Shown here: positions 26,501-34,500 of the stretch, in pieces
Layout of the letters: every line of letters begins with the position of its first letter
How positions within the stretch are numbered: the first letter of the stretch is position 1
Origin: Echinometra lucunter
Lineage: Eukaryota > Echinodermata > Echinoidea > Camarodonta > Echinometridae
NCBI GenBank assembly: GCA_029962745.1
Contig: CM057156.1
Span: 712,942 to 776,941 of the forward strand
Reading direction: 5' to 3'
DNA length: 64,000 nt
Notes under the pieces: model-generated
Told to the model about the DNA's origin: nothing
Databases searched by the model: none
What the model saw: the letters and a program-made list of their open reading frames with translations, nothing else
Made by a program: the position numbers and the translations under genes

Positions 26501-29500
26501 TTATGGTGACTACTGTATTTCTACAAGCTGACCGGGATGCTGATGATGATGGTAGAAGCTGTTGATTAAAATGTAACATTGATATACCTTCCATGGAGAT
26601 AACGATATAGAGATGAAAAGCTTCAAATTAATGGTCTTCACAAAGATGGTGAAGATCATGATGATGCAAATGATGATGCTGTAAGTACATTGCTAATTAT
26701 TATCATTGTTTCTCATTTCAGACTAATTGATGCTCACCATGTGGTGAGGTTGCTAGGGGTTGTGTCAAAAGGTCAACCAACGTATGTGATAATGGAGTTT
26801 ATGGCACAGGGTGACCTCAAGAACTGGTTGAGGGCAAGACGACCTGAGAATCAACAAGACTTACCGGTAAGTCAGTATACCTTTTGGTAACATTTCACAG
26901 AGATTTCATAGAGAAGTGACTTAATGGGTTTGTATAACCTAATTGCCGTATTGGTATCAATCTTAGAGCAGCATTTTTGTCATATCGTACATGTAGTTCA
27001 TAGTTACATGAATAATTGGAGAACACACCTCTGAAAGCAAAAGTTTGGGGCAAGGGTGCCCTTGGACATGATAAATATATACATGAAAAAATCCTATAAA
27101 CAAGCAAAAGCAACAACAGAAAAACAAGCTCTCATAAACACACCCACCCACCCATAAAAAAAATGGAAATAAGAAAACAATCCTAAACTGCTAAGCTTAA
27201 TCAGAGAGAATAAAAAAAAAAAAAAGAGGTGAAATAGAATACAGAAAGAGTAGGAGGTGCAAAAGAAAATCAGTATAAAAGAAAAGAGAAATTCACAAAG
27301 AAATAGAAAGATGAGATCCCAAGGAAGGTGGGGGAGTGTAAAAATCAAGTTATTTGTAGGATGAAGTAAGATGTTTCTTCATCCTTCTTGAGCAACTGGC
27401 AAGAGAAGCAGAGTAGTATCTGGGATATCGTTCCATAGGTCCCGAGTATTGGATGTTGCTTTGGAATAATAAGGATGGAATAATTGAACGGATATCCAAT
27501 ATATGAATTATGCAGTGGTAGCCAAGGCAAGTTACTGCTGCTCTGATACTGATATCAATGGACAAATGCAAGTTGGTCATGTTGTCAGCTCTCTGTCTTA
27601 GCCTCTAAACTGACTTCGATGGCAATTGTCTTTTAGATGATTTAAAAGGTCATCTCCAGATATGATTAATCATACCTAATCAAATTTCTGTTACACTTGC
27701 ATATACCTTGACAAAATCTTTCTTTTTGAATGAATTAATATCTTTTCTAGATTTGTGTGCCCATTTATGTTGTTAGATTGTCGAATATTTTATATAAAGC
27801 GTAATTTGATGAATGAATTATAATTCTATGCACACTGTTTGAATGGAGTGATGTAGAACCTGTTCACATGGCAACACATCATTCCCTACTTTTCCTTTTA
27901 TCCCACCCATCTCTCAGCTGATAGACCGCAAGAGTGTCCCTACCTTGGAGCAGCTGATCAACATGGCTGCTGAGATTGCAGATGGAATGTCCTTCCTTGC
28001 AGCGAGGAAGTATGTTCACAGAGATCTGTCTGCTAGAAACTGCCTGGTAGCTGAAGATGGAACATGTAAAGTAGCAGGTATGAAGAAATAATGACTTATT
28101 TATGTATTTTTTTATTCATTTATTTATTTCAATTTTTTACCCAGAGTAGCCTGTTCAGTTTAATACAGAAATCATATGAAATACAGAATTTATGTACAAT
28201 AAAAATGAAATAGAAAAACATAGAAGAAAGTTACTGGTCTTCCACAGGGCTCTGCGTCATACAACTATAAATACACTTCATGAACACAAATCATAACATT
28301 ATCTTAAAAATATTACAGGTTAATACACACTTTTAATCATATGAAAAAAAGAGAGAGAGAGAGATGAAGAAAGTAAAGCCGAGAGAGAGAGGCGGTGAGA
28401 GACGGTGAGAGAAAAAAAAGAAAATGGAGTGTAAATGATAATGAGAGCAAGATAAGAATAGACTAAAAGGGGAGAAAGGTGAAAAAAAAGAAGATTTAGT
28501 AATAAGGGGAGGGAAGAAAGAGAGTGAGACAGAGGAAAATATTGTTTCGGAGAACTTATTGTGTCATAGGAGAAACGGGTTCATAATAATGTTAATATAT
28601 TACATTCATATAGTGCATTAGGCTTCTTATCATAAGTCTGAGCCCAATTTGACCGCGGCCTTTAGCGTCTTCCCACTCAGCGTCTTTTGGTTCATTATCC
28701 CCCCGTTCCTCCATAAACAAAACAACAGGGGATCGGAAAAGACGACGTGAATTCCCGCACCCGGAAAATACGCTAAAAACTGATGGACATGACTTTTGAT
28801 AAGGTGCCTTACATGAATACTTCAACGCACTTTCCAATGTTACTATTATTACCCCTGGTCAGTCGATTTATAGCTCACACACAAGTGTGCACCATCTCCA
28901 CTCCTTAACAAACATTCTTATCATTTTGCACCGTTCAAATGCATACATGCAGGGCAATGACAAAGGCAGTCACATTAGGTTTCTAATTACACTTCGCATC
29001 CATTCAGGAATGTGGGAGAAAATGATTTTGCATCATTAATCAATGAAACTGATACATCTCAAGTATTTTTAAAAGATATTTAGAAAATTCTGTGTTTGAC
29101 AGTTTTGGGATGATTCTGTGTAATATGTCTAGTACAAAAGCAGTAATTTATCCACAATGTCATCAAAAAGAAATGGAAAGTCATTCAATTTAATCACTGA
29201 ATTTTGTTTCTTTTGACCTTAGTGTTCAATGACCATAACAATTTTTTGATCAATCTGTGTATAGTGAATGGGCTTGAAATGCCATTGCAGAAATGTTATC
29301 ACATAATTAACCTTTGAGCATTTATGTTATATTATGATTAAAAGGCATGAAAATGATGTTACATTTTAATCTCCTCTCAGTACACATGTATACCTTGGTG
29401 TTTCAAGAAATATTGATGTGACTGATTGTATCTCTCTCTCTTTTGTCTTAGATTTTGGTCTAGCACGAGACATCTATCAGTCTGATTACTATCGCAAGGA

Positions 29501-31587
29501 GAGGGGAGGTATGCTTCCCATCAGATGGATGGCTCCAGAATCGGTCAAAGATGGTGTGTTCCAGACAAGCTCAGATGTCTGGTGAGTAGGCAATAAGACA
29601 AACAGAACAAACAGACCAATGAAACAAACAGACTAATGAAACAAACAGACCAATGAAACAAACAGACTAATGAAACAAACAGACAAAGGAAACAAACAGA
29701 CTAATGAAACAAACAGACTAATGAAACAAACAGACCAATCAACAAACAGACATATGAAACAAACAAATGGAACAAACAAACAGACCAATGAAACAAACAG
29801 ACAAATGAAACAAACAGACCAATGAAACAAACAGACCAATGAACAAACAGACCAATGAAACAAACAAATGAAAGAAAAAGACAAATGAAACAAACAGACA
29901 AATGAAAGAAACAGACAAAGGAAACGAACAGACCAATGAAACAAACAAATGAAAGAAACAGACAGACAAATGAAACAAACAGACAAATGAAACAAACAGA
30001 CAAATGAAAGAAACAGACAGACAAATGAAGGAAATAGACGAATGAGGCAAACAGATAAATGAAACCAAGAGGCAAATGAAAAAAACAGACAAATGAAAAA
30101 AACATACATATGAAACAGATAAATTTCTCTCTTTTATCACCCTATAGCAACATGTACACTCTCCAAACAGTGAAGCTACTATTCACCTTTTCCCCTTTAT
30201 TCAATTTCTTTTCTTTAAAGATCATGTACAGTTTTGGTAGGTCCTCAAAAACTGTTCGTCAGATTTCTTTGCTTTTAGCTGCTCAGGAGCAGGTTAGTAA
30301 AACTAAGATGCTCTTAAAGTTTTTTCCTCTTTAAGTTGAATATCAAGCAAATGGAAGGCAAAAAACACTTTACCCCTTTTCTCAACCAGTCTAACTTCAA
30401 GACTGTTTAATCATTTTTCCATTTCCCAACCGTGCACAGGTCATTTGGTATCTTATTATGGGAGATGTCAACATTAGGAGAGCTACCATACCAAGGCCTA
30501 TCAAACGAGGAGGCGGGAGAGTATATCAAAGGTGGCAATGTTCTAAGAGCACCTGAAAACTGCCCAGAAAAAATGTAAGTCCTGTCTATAAAATTGATTA
30601 TTATGAAGCATTTTTCGTCAGTTGCGCCTGGCGGGGGAAGTTACACCCAAATCAAATTATGTTGAAAGGGTTAAGACGGCAGCACTCAGTGTTGCCAGTG
30701 GTGTCAGTTTTATGCTTGATATAAATCCCTTTCTGCCGTCCAATGAATATAGGAAGCAACCCTGATTTTTTTCCCAAATTGACCTTTTCTTGTATTTGAT
30801 GATGATGATGGTGATGAAGAAATTGGGGTTACATGACCCCATTTTCTGAAATATATGCATATTAAAAGGAAGCAACTCCATAGATTTCCACATGAAAGAG
30901 TGACATATTTTCTTCATTTACTCAGAAACTCATTCCCCAGAGTTGCTTCCTTCTGTCATTAGATGGCAGCTTTATTTCAAGGGGGTTTCAGGCTTATTAT
31001 TGTGAAGGCCTTAAGTATGGGCTCCAATAATTTAGTGAGCTCATTGGGTGACATCTAATGCTGTGGGGGCATGTGTCTCAGGCTCTTGTTAATGTCGAGC
31101 CCTGAATAAGGGAGGAGGATAATAAGTGTAATATTCTCTATTCAACATTGAAGTTACAGTTATTTTTCCTCCCACACACAGGCATGAAATCATGATGGCG
31201 TGCTGGCAATATCAAGAGAAGCTAAGACCGTCATTTGGTGAGATCCTTCTCGCCTTGGAGGACACTGGTCTCCTTTACAAAAGTTTCGCCCAAAACTCCT
31301 TCTTCCTCAACGAGCAGCTTCACGCCAGCGAGGTCCCGGATGGAATGAGCTCCAAAGAGCTCGAGACTGTCTCCATCTTAGATCAGAACACTAGGAACAA
31401 CGAGAACCTTTATACCAATATGTCTAGCAGTAAACCAGCAGGAGCCAGTAATGGTGGCAGTGGCACCGGTGGTGGTTCACCGGTACCCATAGTCACAGGA
31501 CCCGCATCTTCACCGAGGGATCGCAACGGTAGCCTGACGGGAAATGGCTCAATACCTCACGGGGTTGGAAAGTGCACAGAATGCTGA
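6347..31587 (+). CDS. INSR: Insulin/IGF receptor-like receptor tyrosine kinase (3' 17 exons)
   Basis: This gene encodes a membrane receptor tyrosine kinase that would bind insulin-like peptides and signal through IRS and PI3-kinase type partners. Coding exons: 6347-6497, 9138-9355, 10262-10388, 11517-11728, 12880-13050, 14124-14319, 20449-20780, 21270-21478, 23188-23365, 24238-24352, 25481-25554, 26062-26269, 26722-26866, 27918-28077, 29452-29581, 30440-30574, 31182-31587. They join in phase to 1054 residues plus a partial first codon. Order: L2 domain, FnIII domains, alphaCT helix, RRKKR furin site, Thr/Pro-rich insert, FnIII, transmembrane helix, NPEY motif, kinase, tail with YTNM. The L1 and cysteine-rich exons are missing to the left. 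An invertebrate receptor of this type normally stands for vertebrate INSR, IGF1R and INSRR together, so the symbol is a family label. Exons are my reading by homology and splice sites; the family call is very safe. Confidence 0.96.
6575..6915. repeat. Degenerate foldback repeat
   Basis: CCCACAAGCTAGACA near the left end pairs with GTGTCTAGCTCGTGG near the right end. Between them are many variants of GTGGGCC, GAGCTTGTGGGCC and GCTGTATGACTTGTGGG in both orientations. It lies in the intron just after receptor exon 1. No coding potential. Confidence 0.55.
7100..7629. mobile_element. Mariner-like MITE with long terminal inverted repeats
   Basis: Inverted ends CCGGGTGTCCCAGAAAAA and TTTTTCTGGGACACCTGG continue inward for well over 100 bases: GATACCAAGATCATTAAAT on the left against TGATCTTGGTATCAATTTC on the right. 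TA dinucleotides flank both ends, as expected for Tc1/mariner insertion. No transposase frame remains, so it is non-autonomous. Confidence 0.7.
9138..9355 (+). CDS. INSR: Receptor exon 2 of window: L2 domain, second part
   Basis: Acceptor TTTTTAG, donor GTAAGTC. Residues 50-123 include [17 protein letters not shown] and FFHYNPKLC. The last is almost identical to the conserved end of the vertebrate insulin receptor L2 domain. The exon ends with GDQVA plus the first base of the Cys codon that opens the first FnIII domain. Confidence 0.95.
9674..9960 (-). mobile_element. tRNA-derived SINE, minus orientation, near full length
   Basis: On the minus strand a tRNA-like head contains a polymerase III B box, GGGTTCGAATCCC (9892-9904), preceded by GTGGTCTGGTGGTTCTGACT, which resembles an A-box region. 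A body and an AT-rich tail with ATATAGTTCTTGTATAGCGC (plus-strand reading) follow. The same body and tail recur at 35483-35724. It is in the intron after receptor exon 2. Confidence 0.75.
10262..10388 (+). CDS. INSR: Receptor exon 3 of window: first FnIII domain, start
   Basis: The acceptor is CATTCTGTAG. The donor GTAAGTTT is followed after about 17 bases by a MITE. Residues 123-165 include [15 protein letters not shown] and [14 protein letters not shown], typical of strands B-C of a fibronectin III domain (conserved Trp followed by Pro-Pro). Phases agree with both neighbours. Confidence 0.92.
10406..10746. mobile_element. MITE with CAGGGTTCATAC ends
   Basis: Terminal inverted repeats CAGGGTTCATAC and GTATGAACCCTG are flanked on both sides by GTTTCA (10400-10405 and 10747-10752), a probable target-site duplication. 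The interior repeats GGAAAGTCATGGAA-type motifs. CAGGG termini recall hAT elements, but the apparent duplication is 6 bases rather than the usual 8, so the superfamily stays open. Confidence 0.65.
10853..10961 (+). repeat. Dispersed repeat shared with 26985-27085
   Basis: AGTTACATAAAGAATTGGAG, ACACACGTCTAAAAGCAAAA and GGTGCCCTTGGACATGATAA recur with few changes and in the same order at 26985-27085, in another intron of the same gene. Nature unknown. Confidence 0.55.
11517..11728 (+). CDS. INSR: Receptor exon 4 of window: first FnIII domain, end
   Basis: Acceptor CCTGAATAG, donor GTGAGT. Residues 165-236 include [18 protein letters not shown] (with an N-glycosylation motif NVT), [19 protein letters not shown] and [11 protein letters not shown]. 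The [13 protein letters not shown] strand matches the same FnIII strand in vertebrate insulin receptor. The last about 45 bases and the donor are repeated seven times directly downstream (11729-12390). Confidence 0.93.
11729..12390 (+). repeat. 90-bp tandem array copying receptor exon 4 end and donor
   Basis: About seven units of exactly 90 bp follow exon 4. Each contains the last stretch of the exon (GAGTACTACAGAACACCAGA), the donor GCAA|GTGAGT and intron-derived GTAGGTTTCTGAAGCCTGG. Donor positions are 11818, 11908, 11998, 12088, 12178, 12268 and 12358, all in the phase of the real donor (11728). The frame stays open until TAA at 11968-11970, so use of 11818 or 11908 would add 30 or 60 residues. 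The minus strand is also open across the array, which is probably incidental. Confidence 0.93.
12880..13050 (+). CDS. INSR: Receptor exon 5 of window: second FnIII domain, start
   Basis: Acceptor ATTGTACAG, donor GTAAGA. Residues 236-293 include [40 protein letters not shown] and a closing FEDRDFCRE. This is a standard FnIII start with the PPxxPNGxxxxY pattern that the family shares. The Cys near the end corresponds in position to the YC of human INSR at the insert-domain border. Confidence 0.94.
13391..13799 (-). mobile_element. TTAA-flanked MITE family P, copy 1
   Basis: It begins TTAACCCATTCGTGACAG and ends CTGTCACGAATGGATT, whose terminal TTAA has decayed. It is about 410 bp long and is one of three copies in this gene's introns. 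The others (22264-22675 and 24917-25330) lie in the opposite orientation. TTAA target sites with CCC at the element tip are a hallmark of piggyBac-type elements; assignment to that superfamily is inference. Confidence 0.7.
14124..14319 (+). CDS. INSR: Receptor exon 6 of window: insert domain and alphaCT helix
   Basis: The acceptor is TTTTCCAG and the donor is the less usual AG|GTTGGT. Residues 293-358 are acidic ([11 protein letters not shown]) and then carry CCACP, matching the CCSCP of human INSR that forms inter-alpha-chain disulphides. [20 protein letters not shown] follows, aligning with the alphaCT helix that contacts insulin. The LHN of that helix is kept; the human Tyr before it is Gln here and the later Phe is Tyr. 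Confidence 0.93.
14341..14605. repeat. GAT-type microsatellite in intron 6
   Basis: Long runs of GATGAT with GGTGGT interruptions begin about 20 bases after the donor of receptor exon 6. Acidic or polymethionine open frames over it are products of the repeat and not genes. Confidence 0.9.
15689..16346 (+). repeat. Long polypyrimidine (CT) tract
   Basis: The plus strand is almost wholly C and T, built from TCTCTCTG, CCTCCCTCC, CTTTCCC and CCCATTCTCCCCCTTTTCCC-like motifs. Three overlapping open frames here are low-complexity artefacts. Such a tract can adopt triplex (H-DNA) structure and would mimic splice-acceptor pyrimidine signals on the plus strand. Confidence 0.9.
17240..17480 (+). repeat. 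Degenerate CCAT/CTAT tetranucleotide repeat
   Basis: Repeated CCATCCATCCATTTTC, ATCTATCTATCTATCAATCC and related motifs, much diverged. Intronic, with no coding potential. Confidence 0.7.
18303..18510 (+). repeat. Tandem array of about 40-46 bp units
   Basis: Four to five diverged copies of a unit reading roughly TATGTGGGACTGTTCATATT then CATATCCTTCCCATGTTAAG. Intronic. Confidence 0.7.
20449..20780 (+). CDS. INSR: Receptor exon 7 of window: furin site and Thr/Pro-rich insert
   Basis: Acceptor CTGTAACAG, donor AAAG|GTTGGT. Residues 358-469 open with [10 protein letters not shown]; the basic RRKKR is the expected furin site that splits the alpha and beta chains. A Thr/Pro/Ser-rich segment follows ([20 protein letters not shown], then NGS and NVS glycosylation motifs) and looks mucin-like. 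The end ([20 protein letters not shown], then CNSMDCS) returns to FnIII strands with the paired cysteines known in this receptor family. Confidence 0.94.
21270..21478 (+). CDS. INSR: Receptor exon 8 of window: third FnIII domain, start
   Basis: Acceptor TGCCTCACAG, donor GTATGT, ending in phase 0. Residues 469-538 include [20 protein letters not shown] and [18 protein letters not shown]. The Trp followed by Pro and Asn-Gly is the standard FnIII pattern, as in the beta-chain ectodomain of vertebrate insulin receptor. Confidence 0.94.
21515..21824 (+). repeat. Four tandem 75-80 bp TTAA-bounded units
   Basis: Four units run from TTAACCCATTGGCTGCTGGA through CCCCTGTACAAAGTCTATGG to CAGTAGTTAATGGGTTAA. 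Each unit's ends are inverted (AACCCATT and AATGGGTT) and meet at TTAA, so the array could be chained miniature elements. Related single copies occur near 22185-22267, 24840-24920 and 46960-47163. Confidence 0.75.
22264..22675 (+). mobile_element. TTAA-flanked MITE family P, copy 2
   Basis: TTAACCCATTCGTGACATAG on the left, CTGTCACAAATGGGTTAA on the right. The interior matches the inverse of the copy at 13391-13799 and the same strand of 24917-25330 (for example TAGCAATAAAAGAAAAAATG and AAGCTGATCAAATTAGGCTT). Both TTAA sites are intact. Confidence 0.8.
23188..23365 (+). CDS. INSR: Receptor exon 9 of window: third FnIII domain, end
   Basis: Acceptor TTTTAATTCAG, donor GTAAGT. Residues 539-598 include [20 protein letters not shown] and [20 protein letters not shown]. 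The GNYSxxVRAxSLAGxGxWT pattern is the signature of the last FnIII domain before the membrane in insulin receptors. Confidence 0.95.
23797..23966. mobile_element. Fragment of mariner/pogo-like MITE
   Basis: Repeated GATATAACAAG motifs end in CTCGTTATACTGAGTTTCCACTGTA, the same termini as the composite element at 39037-39393. The left end is not sharp. Confidence 0.55.
24126..24184 (+). pseudogene. Duplicate transmembrane-exon start with stop codon
   Basis: A copy of the first 59 bases or so of receptor exon 10 lies 112 bp upstream of it, with its own acceptor (CCTTTCTCCAATAG). Read in the phase of exon 9 it encodes [19 protein letters not shown] and then TAA at 24182-24184. The true exon reads [20 protein letters not shown]. 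Splicing to this copy would end the protein just before the membrane helix and give a soluble ectodomain. Whether it is used is unknown; it may simply be a dead duplicate. Confidence 0.8.
24238..24352 (+). CDS. INSR: Receptor exon 10 of window: transmembrane helix
   Basis: The acceptor is a CT repeat ending CCATTAG; the donor is GTAAGT. Residues 598-636 carry [12 protein letters not shown] and then a hydrophobic helix ([20 protein letters not shown]) followed by FLRWQ/H, where basic residues mark the cytoplasmic side. This matches the position of the transmembrane exon in vertebrate insulin receptor genes. Confidence 0.95.
24917..25330 (+). mobile_element. TTAA-flanked MITE family P, copy 3
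   Basis: TTAACCCATTCGTGACCGAG on the left and CTGTCACCAATGGGTTAA on the right, both with TTAA. The interior is close to that of 22264-22675. Lies in the intron between the transmembrane and juxtamembrane exons. Confidence 0.8.
25481..25554 (+). CDS. INSR: Receptor exon 11 of window: juxtamembrane NPEY motif
   Basis: Acceptor TTTCTCACAG, donor GTAAGT. Residues 636-661 read [20 protein letters not shown] and then STSD. NPEY is the phosphotyrosine motif that binds the PTB domains of IRS and Shc proteins; the human counterpart reads NPEYLSASD. Confidence 0.96.
26062..26269 (+). CDS. INSR: Receptor exon 12 of window: kinase N-lobe
   Basis: Acceptor CTCCACAG, donor GTGAGT. Residues 661-730 contain the glycine loop [11 protein letters not shown], the catalytic lysine in VAIKSV and the alphaC helix [10 protein letters not shown], whose Glu would pair with that Lys. 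The residues are nearly those of human INSR ([18 protein letters not shown]). Confidence 0.97.
26340..26500. repeat. GAT/GGT microsatellite in kinase intron
   Basis: Runs of GATGAT and GGTGATGGTGATGGTGATG with GGGTGATGGGTGATGG. It follows a T8/G8 homopolymer near 26290 and lies about 70 bases after the donor of exon 12. Confidence 0.9.
26722..26866 (+). CDS. INSR: Receptor exon 13 of window: kinase hinge
   Basis: Acceptor CTCATTTCAG, donor GTAAGT, ending in phase 0. Residues 730-778 include [20 protein letters not shown] and [18 protein letters not shown]. The hinge EFMAQGDLK and the VVRLLGVVS strand are typical of insulin receptor kinases. Confidence 0.97.
26985..27085 (+). repeat. Dispersed repeat shared with 10853-10961
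   Basis: AGTTACATGAATAATTGGAG, ACACACCTCTGAAAGCAAAA and GGTGCCCTTGGACATGATAA match the earlier copy. An A-rich stretch follows to about 27350. Confidence 0.55.
27918..28077 (+). CDS. INSR: Receptor exon 14 of window: kinase catalytic loop
   Basis: Acceptor CCATCTCTCAG, donor GTATGA. Residues 779-832 include [20 protein letters not shown] and LSARNCLV. The catalytic loop HRDLSARN carries the catalytic Asp and the metal-binding Asn; human INSR has HRDLAARN. Confidence 0.97.
28078..29451. other. Receptor intron with purine-rich and repeat-like sequence
   Basis: No exon seen. GA-rich purine sequence occupies about 28340-28530. A segment at about 28590-28850 (ATTCATATAGTGCATTAGGC and CACTCAGCGTCTTTTGG motifs) resembles a degenerate interspersed repeat. 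The remainder is AT-rich. Confidence 0.55.
29452..29581 (+). CDS. INSR: Receptor exon 15 of window: activation loop
   Basis: Acceptor TTTTGTCTTAG, donor GTGAGT. Residues 832-875 start with [20 protein letters not shown]; this has the DFG metal-binding motif and the three autophosphorylation tyrosines in the YxxxYY order that defines the insulin receptor family. [15 protein letters not shown] then gives the P+1 loop and APE motif. Confidence 0.98.
29590..30112. repeat. 16-bp tandem satellite (GAAACAAACAGACAAAT type)
   Basis: More than thirty imperfect copies of a unit close to ACAAACAGACCAATGAA begin about ten bases after the splice donor of receptor exon 15. On the minus strand all three frames stay open and give Cys/Phe/Leu-rich strings, which is a property of the repeat and not evidence for a gene. 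Confidence 0.92.
30205..30365 (+). repeat. Dispersed repeat, copy 2
   Basis: Matches 4955-5100: CATGTACAGTTTTGGTAGGT, CAGATTTCTTTGCTT, AAGATGCTCTTAAAG and TTGAATATCAAGCAAATGG in the same order. Lies before the acceptor of receptor exon 16. Confidence 0.5.
30440..30574 (+). CDS. INSR: Receptor exon 16 of window: kinase C-lobe
   Basis: Acceptor CGTGCACAG, donor GTAAGTC. Residues 875-920 include [20 protein letters not shown] and [20 protein letters not shown]. This is the alphaF-alphaG region of the tyrosine kinase fold, with the invariant DxWSFG completed across the junction with exon 15. Confidence 0.97.
31182..31587 (+). CDS. INSR: Receptor last exon: kinase end and cytoplasmic tail
   Basis: The acceptor is CACACAG and the stop TGA is at 31585-31587. 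Residues 920-1054 complete the kinase ([20 protein letters not shown], with the invariant Arg of subdomain XI). The tail has about 95 residues. It holds ENLYTNM, a YxxM motif expected to recruit the PI3-kinase p85 SH2 domain (human INSR has YTHM). A Gly/Ser-rich stretch ([10 protein letters not shown]) follows, and the ending is KCTEC. The tail is otherwise unlike vertebrate tails. Confidence 0.96.
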
Positions 31588-34500
31588 GGGTACGATGTCT
31601 TGAATTCTCCCGCGTCATTTAAGATGGATGAGTGAGAGGAGCCTTTGTGAACTGGTTGAATGCATTGCTGCAGTCACATAGGACTCTGTGATAGGATGAT
31701 ATTGGAAGAAGACAAGACAGAACTGCATGAAAGTGAATGGATGTCCGTTTCAGTGAGTGGTAGTCTATGAATCCAACAGAATGGTATAAAGACTTCATCA
31801 ACAAGGAAGCAGTTACCTTGGGAACAGATGAGAGGAGAAGACAGGTAAAATAAGCATTCACCAGGGAAACTGATAAATGAATGCAAGAAAAAGCAGTATT
31901 AAGAGAAAAAAGAAGTTGGAAATTGAGAGGAAACTCGGTAGGAAGGGAGTGATTTGAAAACAGTAGGTCTAAAGACTGCTAAAGATTGCTAAATATGAAT
32001 CATTGAGAGGATGTGCAAATGAAGATGTTCAGTTAATGAATTTGTCTGTAAGTAAGTTTCAAAGATGCAAGCTGTGAATGCCAGGGTCTAATTGCAGTGG
32101 TTTGGACCAATATCAGTTACAGCAAAGTATTCATCAGGACACCTACCCTCTGCCCTGTTATGTTTCAGTGACTTTTCCGCTTTTATTTCTCTTGTTTCTG
32201 TATCTGTTTCTATCTCTCTATCAGTCCCAGCCTCCTTTCTTTATTGTCATCTCATCTCTTCTCTCCCTCTCCCTCTTTCTCTCTTTTTCTCTCAACCTCT
32301 CCATCTCTTCCTCACTCTTCATGAATATCCGCAATTTATTTGCCATACTGTTTCAATAAGCCATTTAAAACCTCTGGATGTTCATTTGCTTTTGTTTTGT
32401 TGTGTTTTGTTTTGTTTGGTGCAATATCAGAATAAGGAGGGGTGAAAAGAAAGATATTATCATCTTGCCTGTGCTAGACACTTACATTCATAAAATGCCT
32501 ATCTTCAAGGAAAAAAAAATGCTATATATATTGTATTTCCATGTTGTTTGTATTATGTGCAGACTTGGGTCTTCTTGAGACTTTGCTCAAGTTTTTCTCT
32601 TTATACGAAGTTCAAAAACATGATTTTCTCCTTTTTTTCCTTGCTCTTTTTTTGATAATCTCCACTTTTTGTCTTCACAATGTGTTAATACATGTAAATG
32701 GCATCTTTACACAAACGGTAAATTTTTTGTGATGTTTTTGATACTTGACTGAACCGAACTGACCAGTTTCTATGAAAGCTAATGATTGATATTAGATATT
32801 ATCAAGTTATGTATACATGTACAGGGTCATGTGAAAGTCTGATGTTCTCCTTTGAAAACTAGAGGAAGCAGAGCTGGGAGGGGGGGGGGGGGGGGTTAGG
32901 ATTGTACGATGAACTTGATATGTCAAATTCAATAACACTTGATATTGATGAACTCAACTTACTTCAATCTTCTATGGGTAACAATCGTAAAAGAGTGAAA
33001 GTACTGAAGAAAAGTTTTCTTTTCAACTACAGTATCTCATCGCAGCTATCTTGTACTTTCTCTTCCTACGTTTATGCCATGTTATGATGTACTGATGTAA
33101 CAAAGAGAATATTGATGCTGTCTGTATATTCATGGTTATTATTGCATTAAGTCTTATTGATATTTCTGTGTGCTATCAATGTTGTACTTTGTCAAATCCA
33201 AGTAATGAAGTTTTGGTTGATGTTATTGTATTGAAGGCCAGAAGAAGGTTCATGTACTGGACGATCCTGGGAAATATTTCATGAAAAGATTGGTGCTTGA
33301 CTTTTTGTTGTTGAAAGAGTTGGAAAATTGATAAAAAAGCATTTGCATTCCAATTTTTACTATCTTGTACAAAAATAATGAAGAAAATAAGAAGAAAAAT
33401 ATAGTACATTAAGAAAGTAAAGCAGTATATTTGTTGATTTTCCCTCTTTTCTACTTGAATGTTTGATGTCACTTTTTTGTACAGAGGTTTAAGAGTTAGT
33501 GTAAGTATAAAGTTAAGATTTCCTTATTAATATTATTGCTCAATGTGTGTTTAGTCATTGTACTCCATCCACTGCCACGGTTAAATTGGCAACTCAAATG
33601 GGCAACTCAACTAAGCTTGATCTTAAGTTTTATGATTAGTGAAGGTACTAATATAATTCAAAGTACTCATCCATTAGTACTGCTCTGTAGCACTCAAAGA
33701 TGTTTATTATATTCAATAGTACTTCAAAGCTTTTCAACATCTACAGTATTCCTTTTGGCCATTATGTTTCTTTCTTTTGTCAAATGATTAAAATTTGCCT
33801 GAAGTGTTAGTTTCTGTCTTCAGTACCAGTTATATTGCATCCTCTGATGCCATCGAATTAGCAACCCTAATTAGCAACTCCCTTAAGTATCTACTTCAAC
33901 TCACATTGATCATTTTTAATGTACTAAAATATGTGTGAGGTAATTTTCCAGTACTTGACTATTTCGTGAAGCCCCTCAGTACTACAAAGCCGCGCATATC
34001 TCATTTCTTCATCCATTATAATTTCTGATTTTTCTTAATTAGATCCATGACCATTTTATCTGAAGTGTAAGGTGCATTTCGATCAGTTGCCCCATTCAAA
34101 CTAGCAACTGTTTTCAATTCAAGAATACATCACGTAGTGTACTATATATAGTGTACTACATTGAAGTACTCTTTTGTAATGAGGCACATGAATTTCTACA
34201 TTAACACATTTTCAGGTGCCTCTCCGAAATATGTTTGAATCATTGAAAGCTTATGTAACTGCAGTTAAGATGAAAATCTTTTCTGTACTCCAATTAGACT
34301 GATACAGAGTTTAGGCAAGAGTTAGTGTGATTCTTATCTGATAAAATACCCCACAACAGTATTGAAATCAGTTCCTACTTCTATAGCACCTGGCCATTGG
34401 GTTGTAGGCATGGCTGTATCAGATATACAGCACACTGAACCAACTCTTCACTTTCCATTGCTTTAGATAAACGGGTGAAAAACAAATTAATGCCCGTGGA

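Noticed and set aside
29633..30140. Three overlapping Cys/Phe/Leu-rich minus-strand frames resembling membrane proteins
   Set aside because: All three frames are open because of the 16-bp satellite, so the hydrophobicity is incidental.
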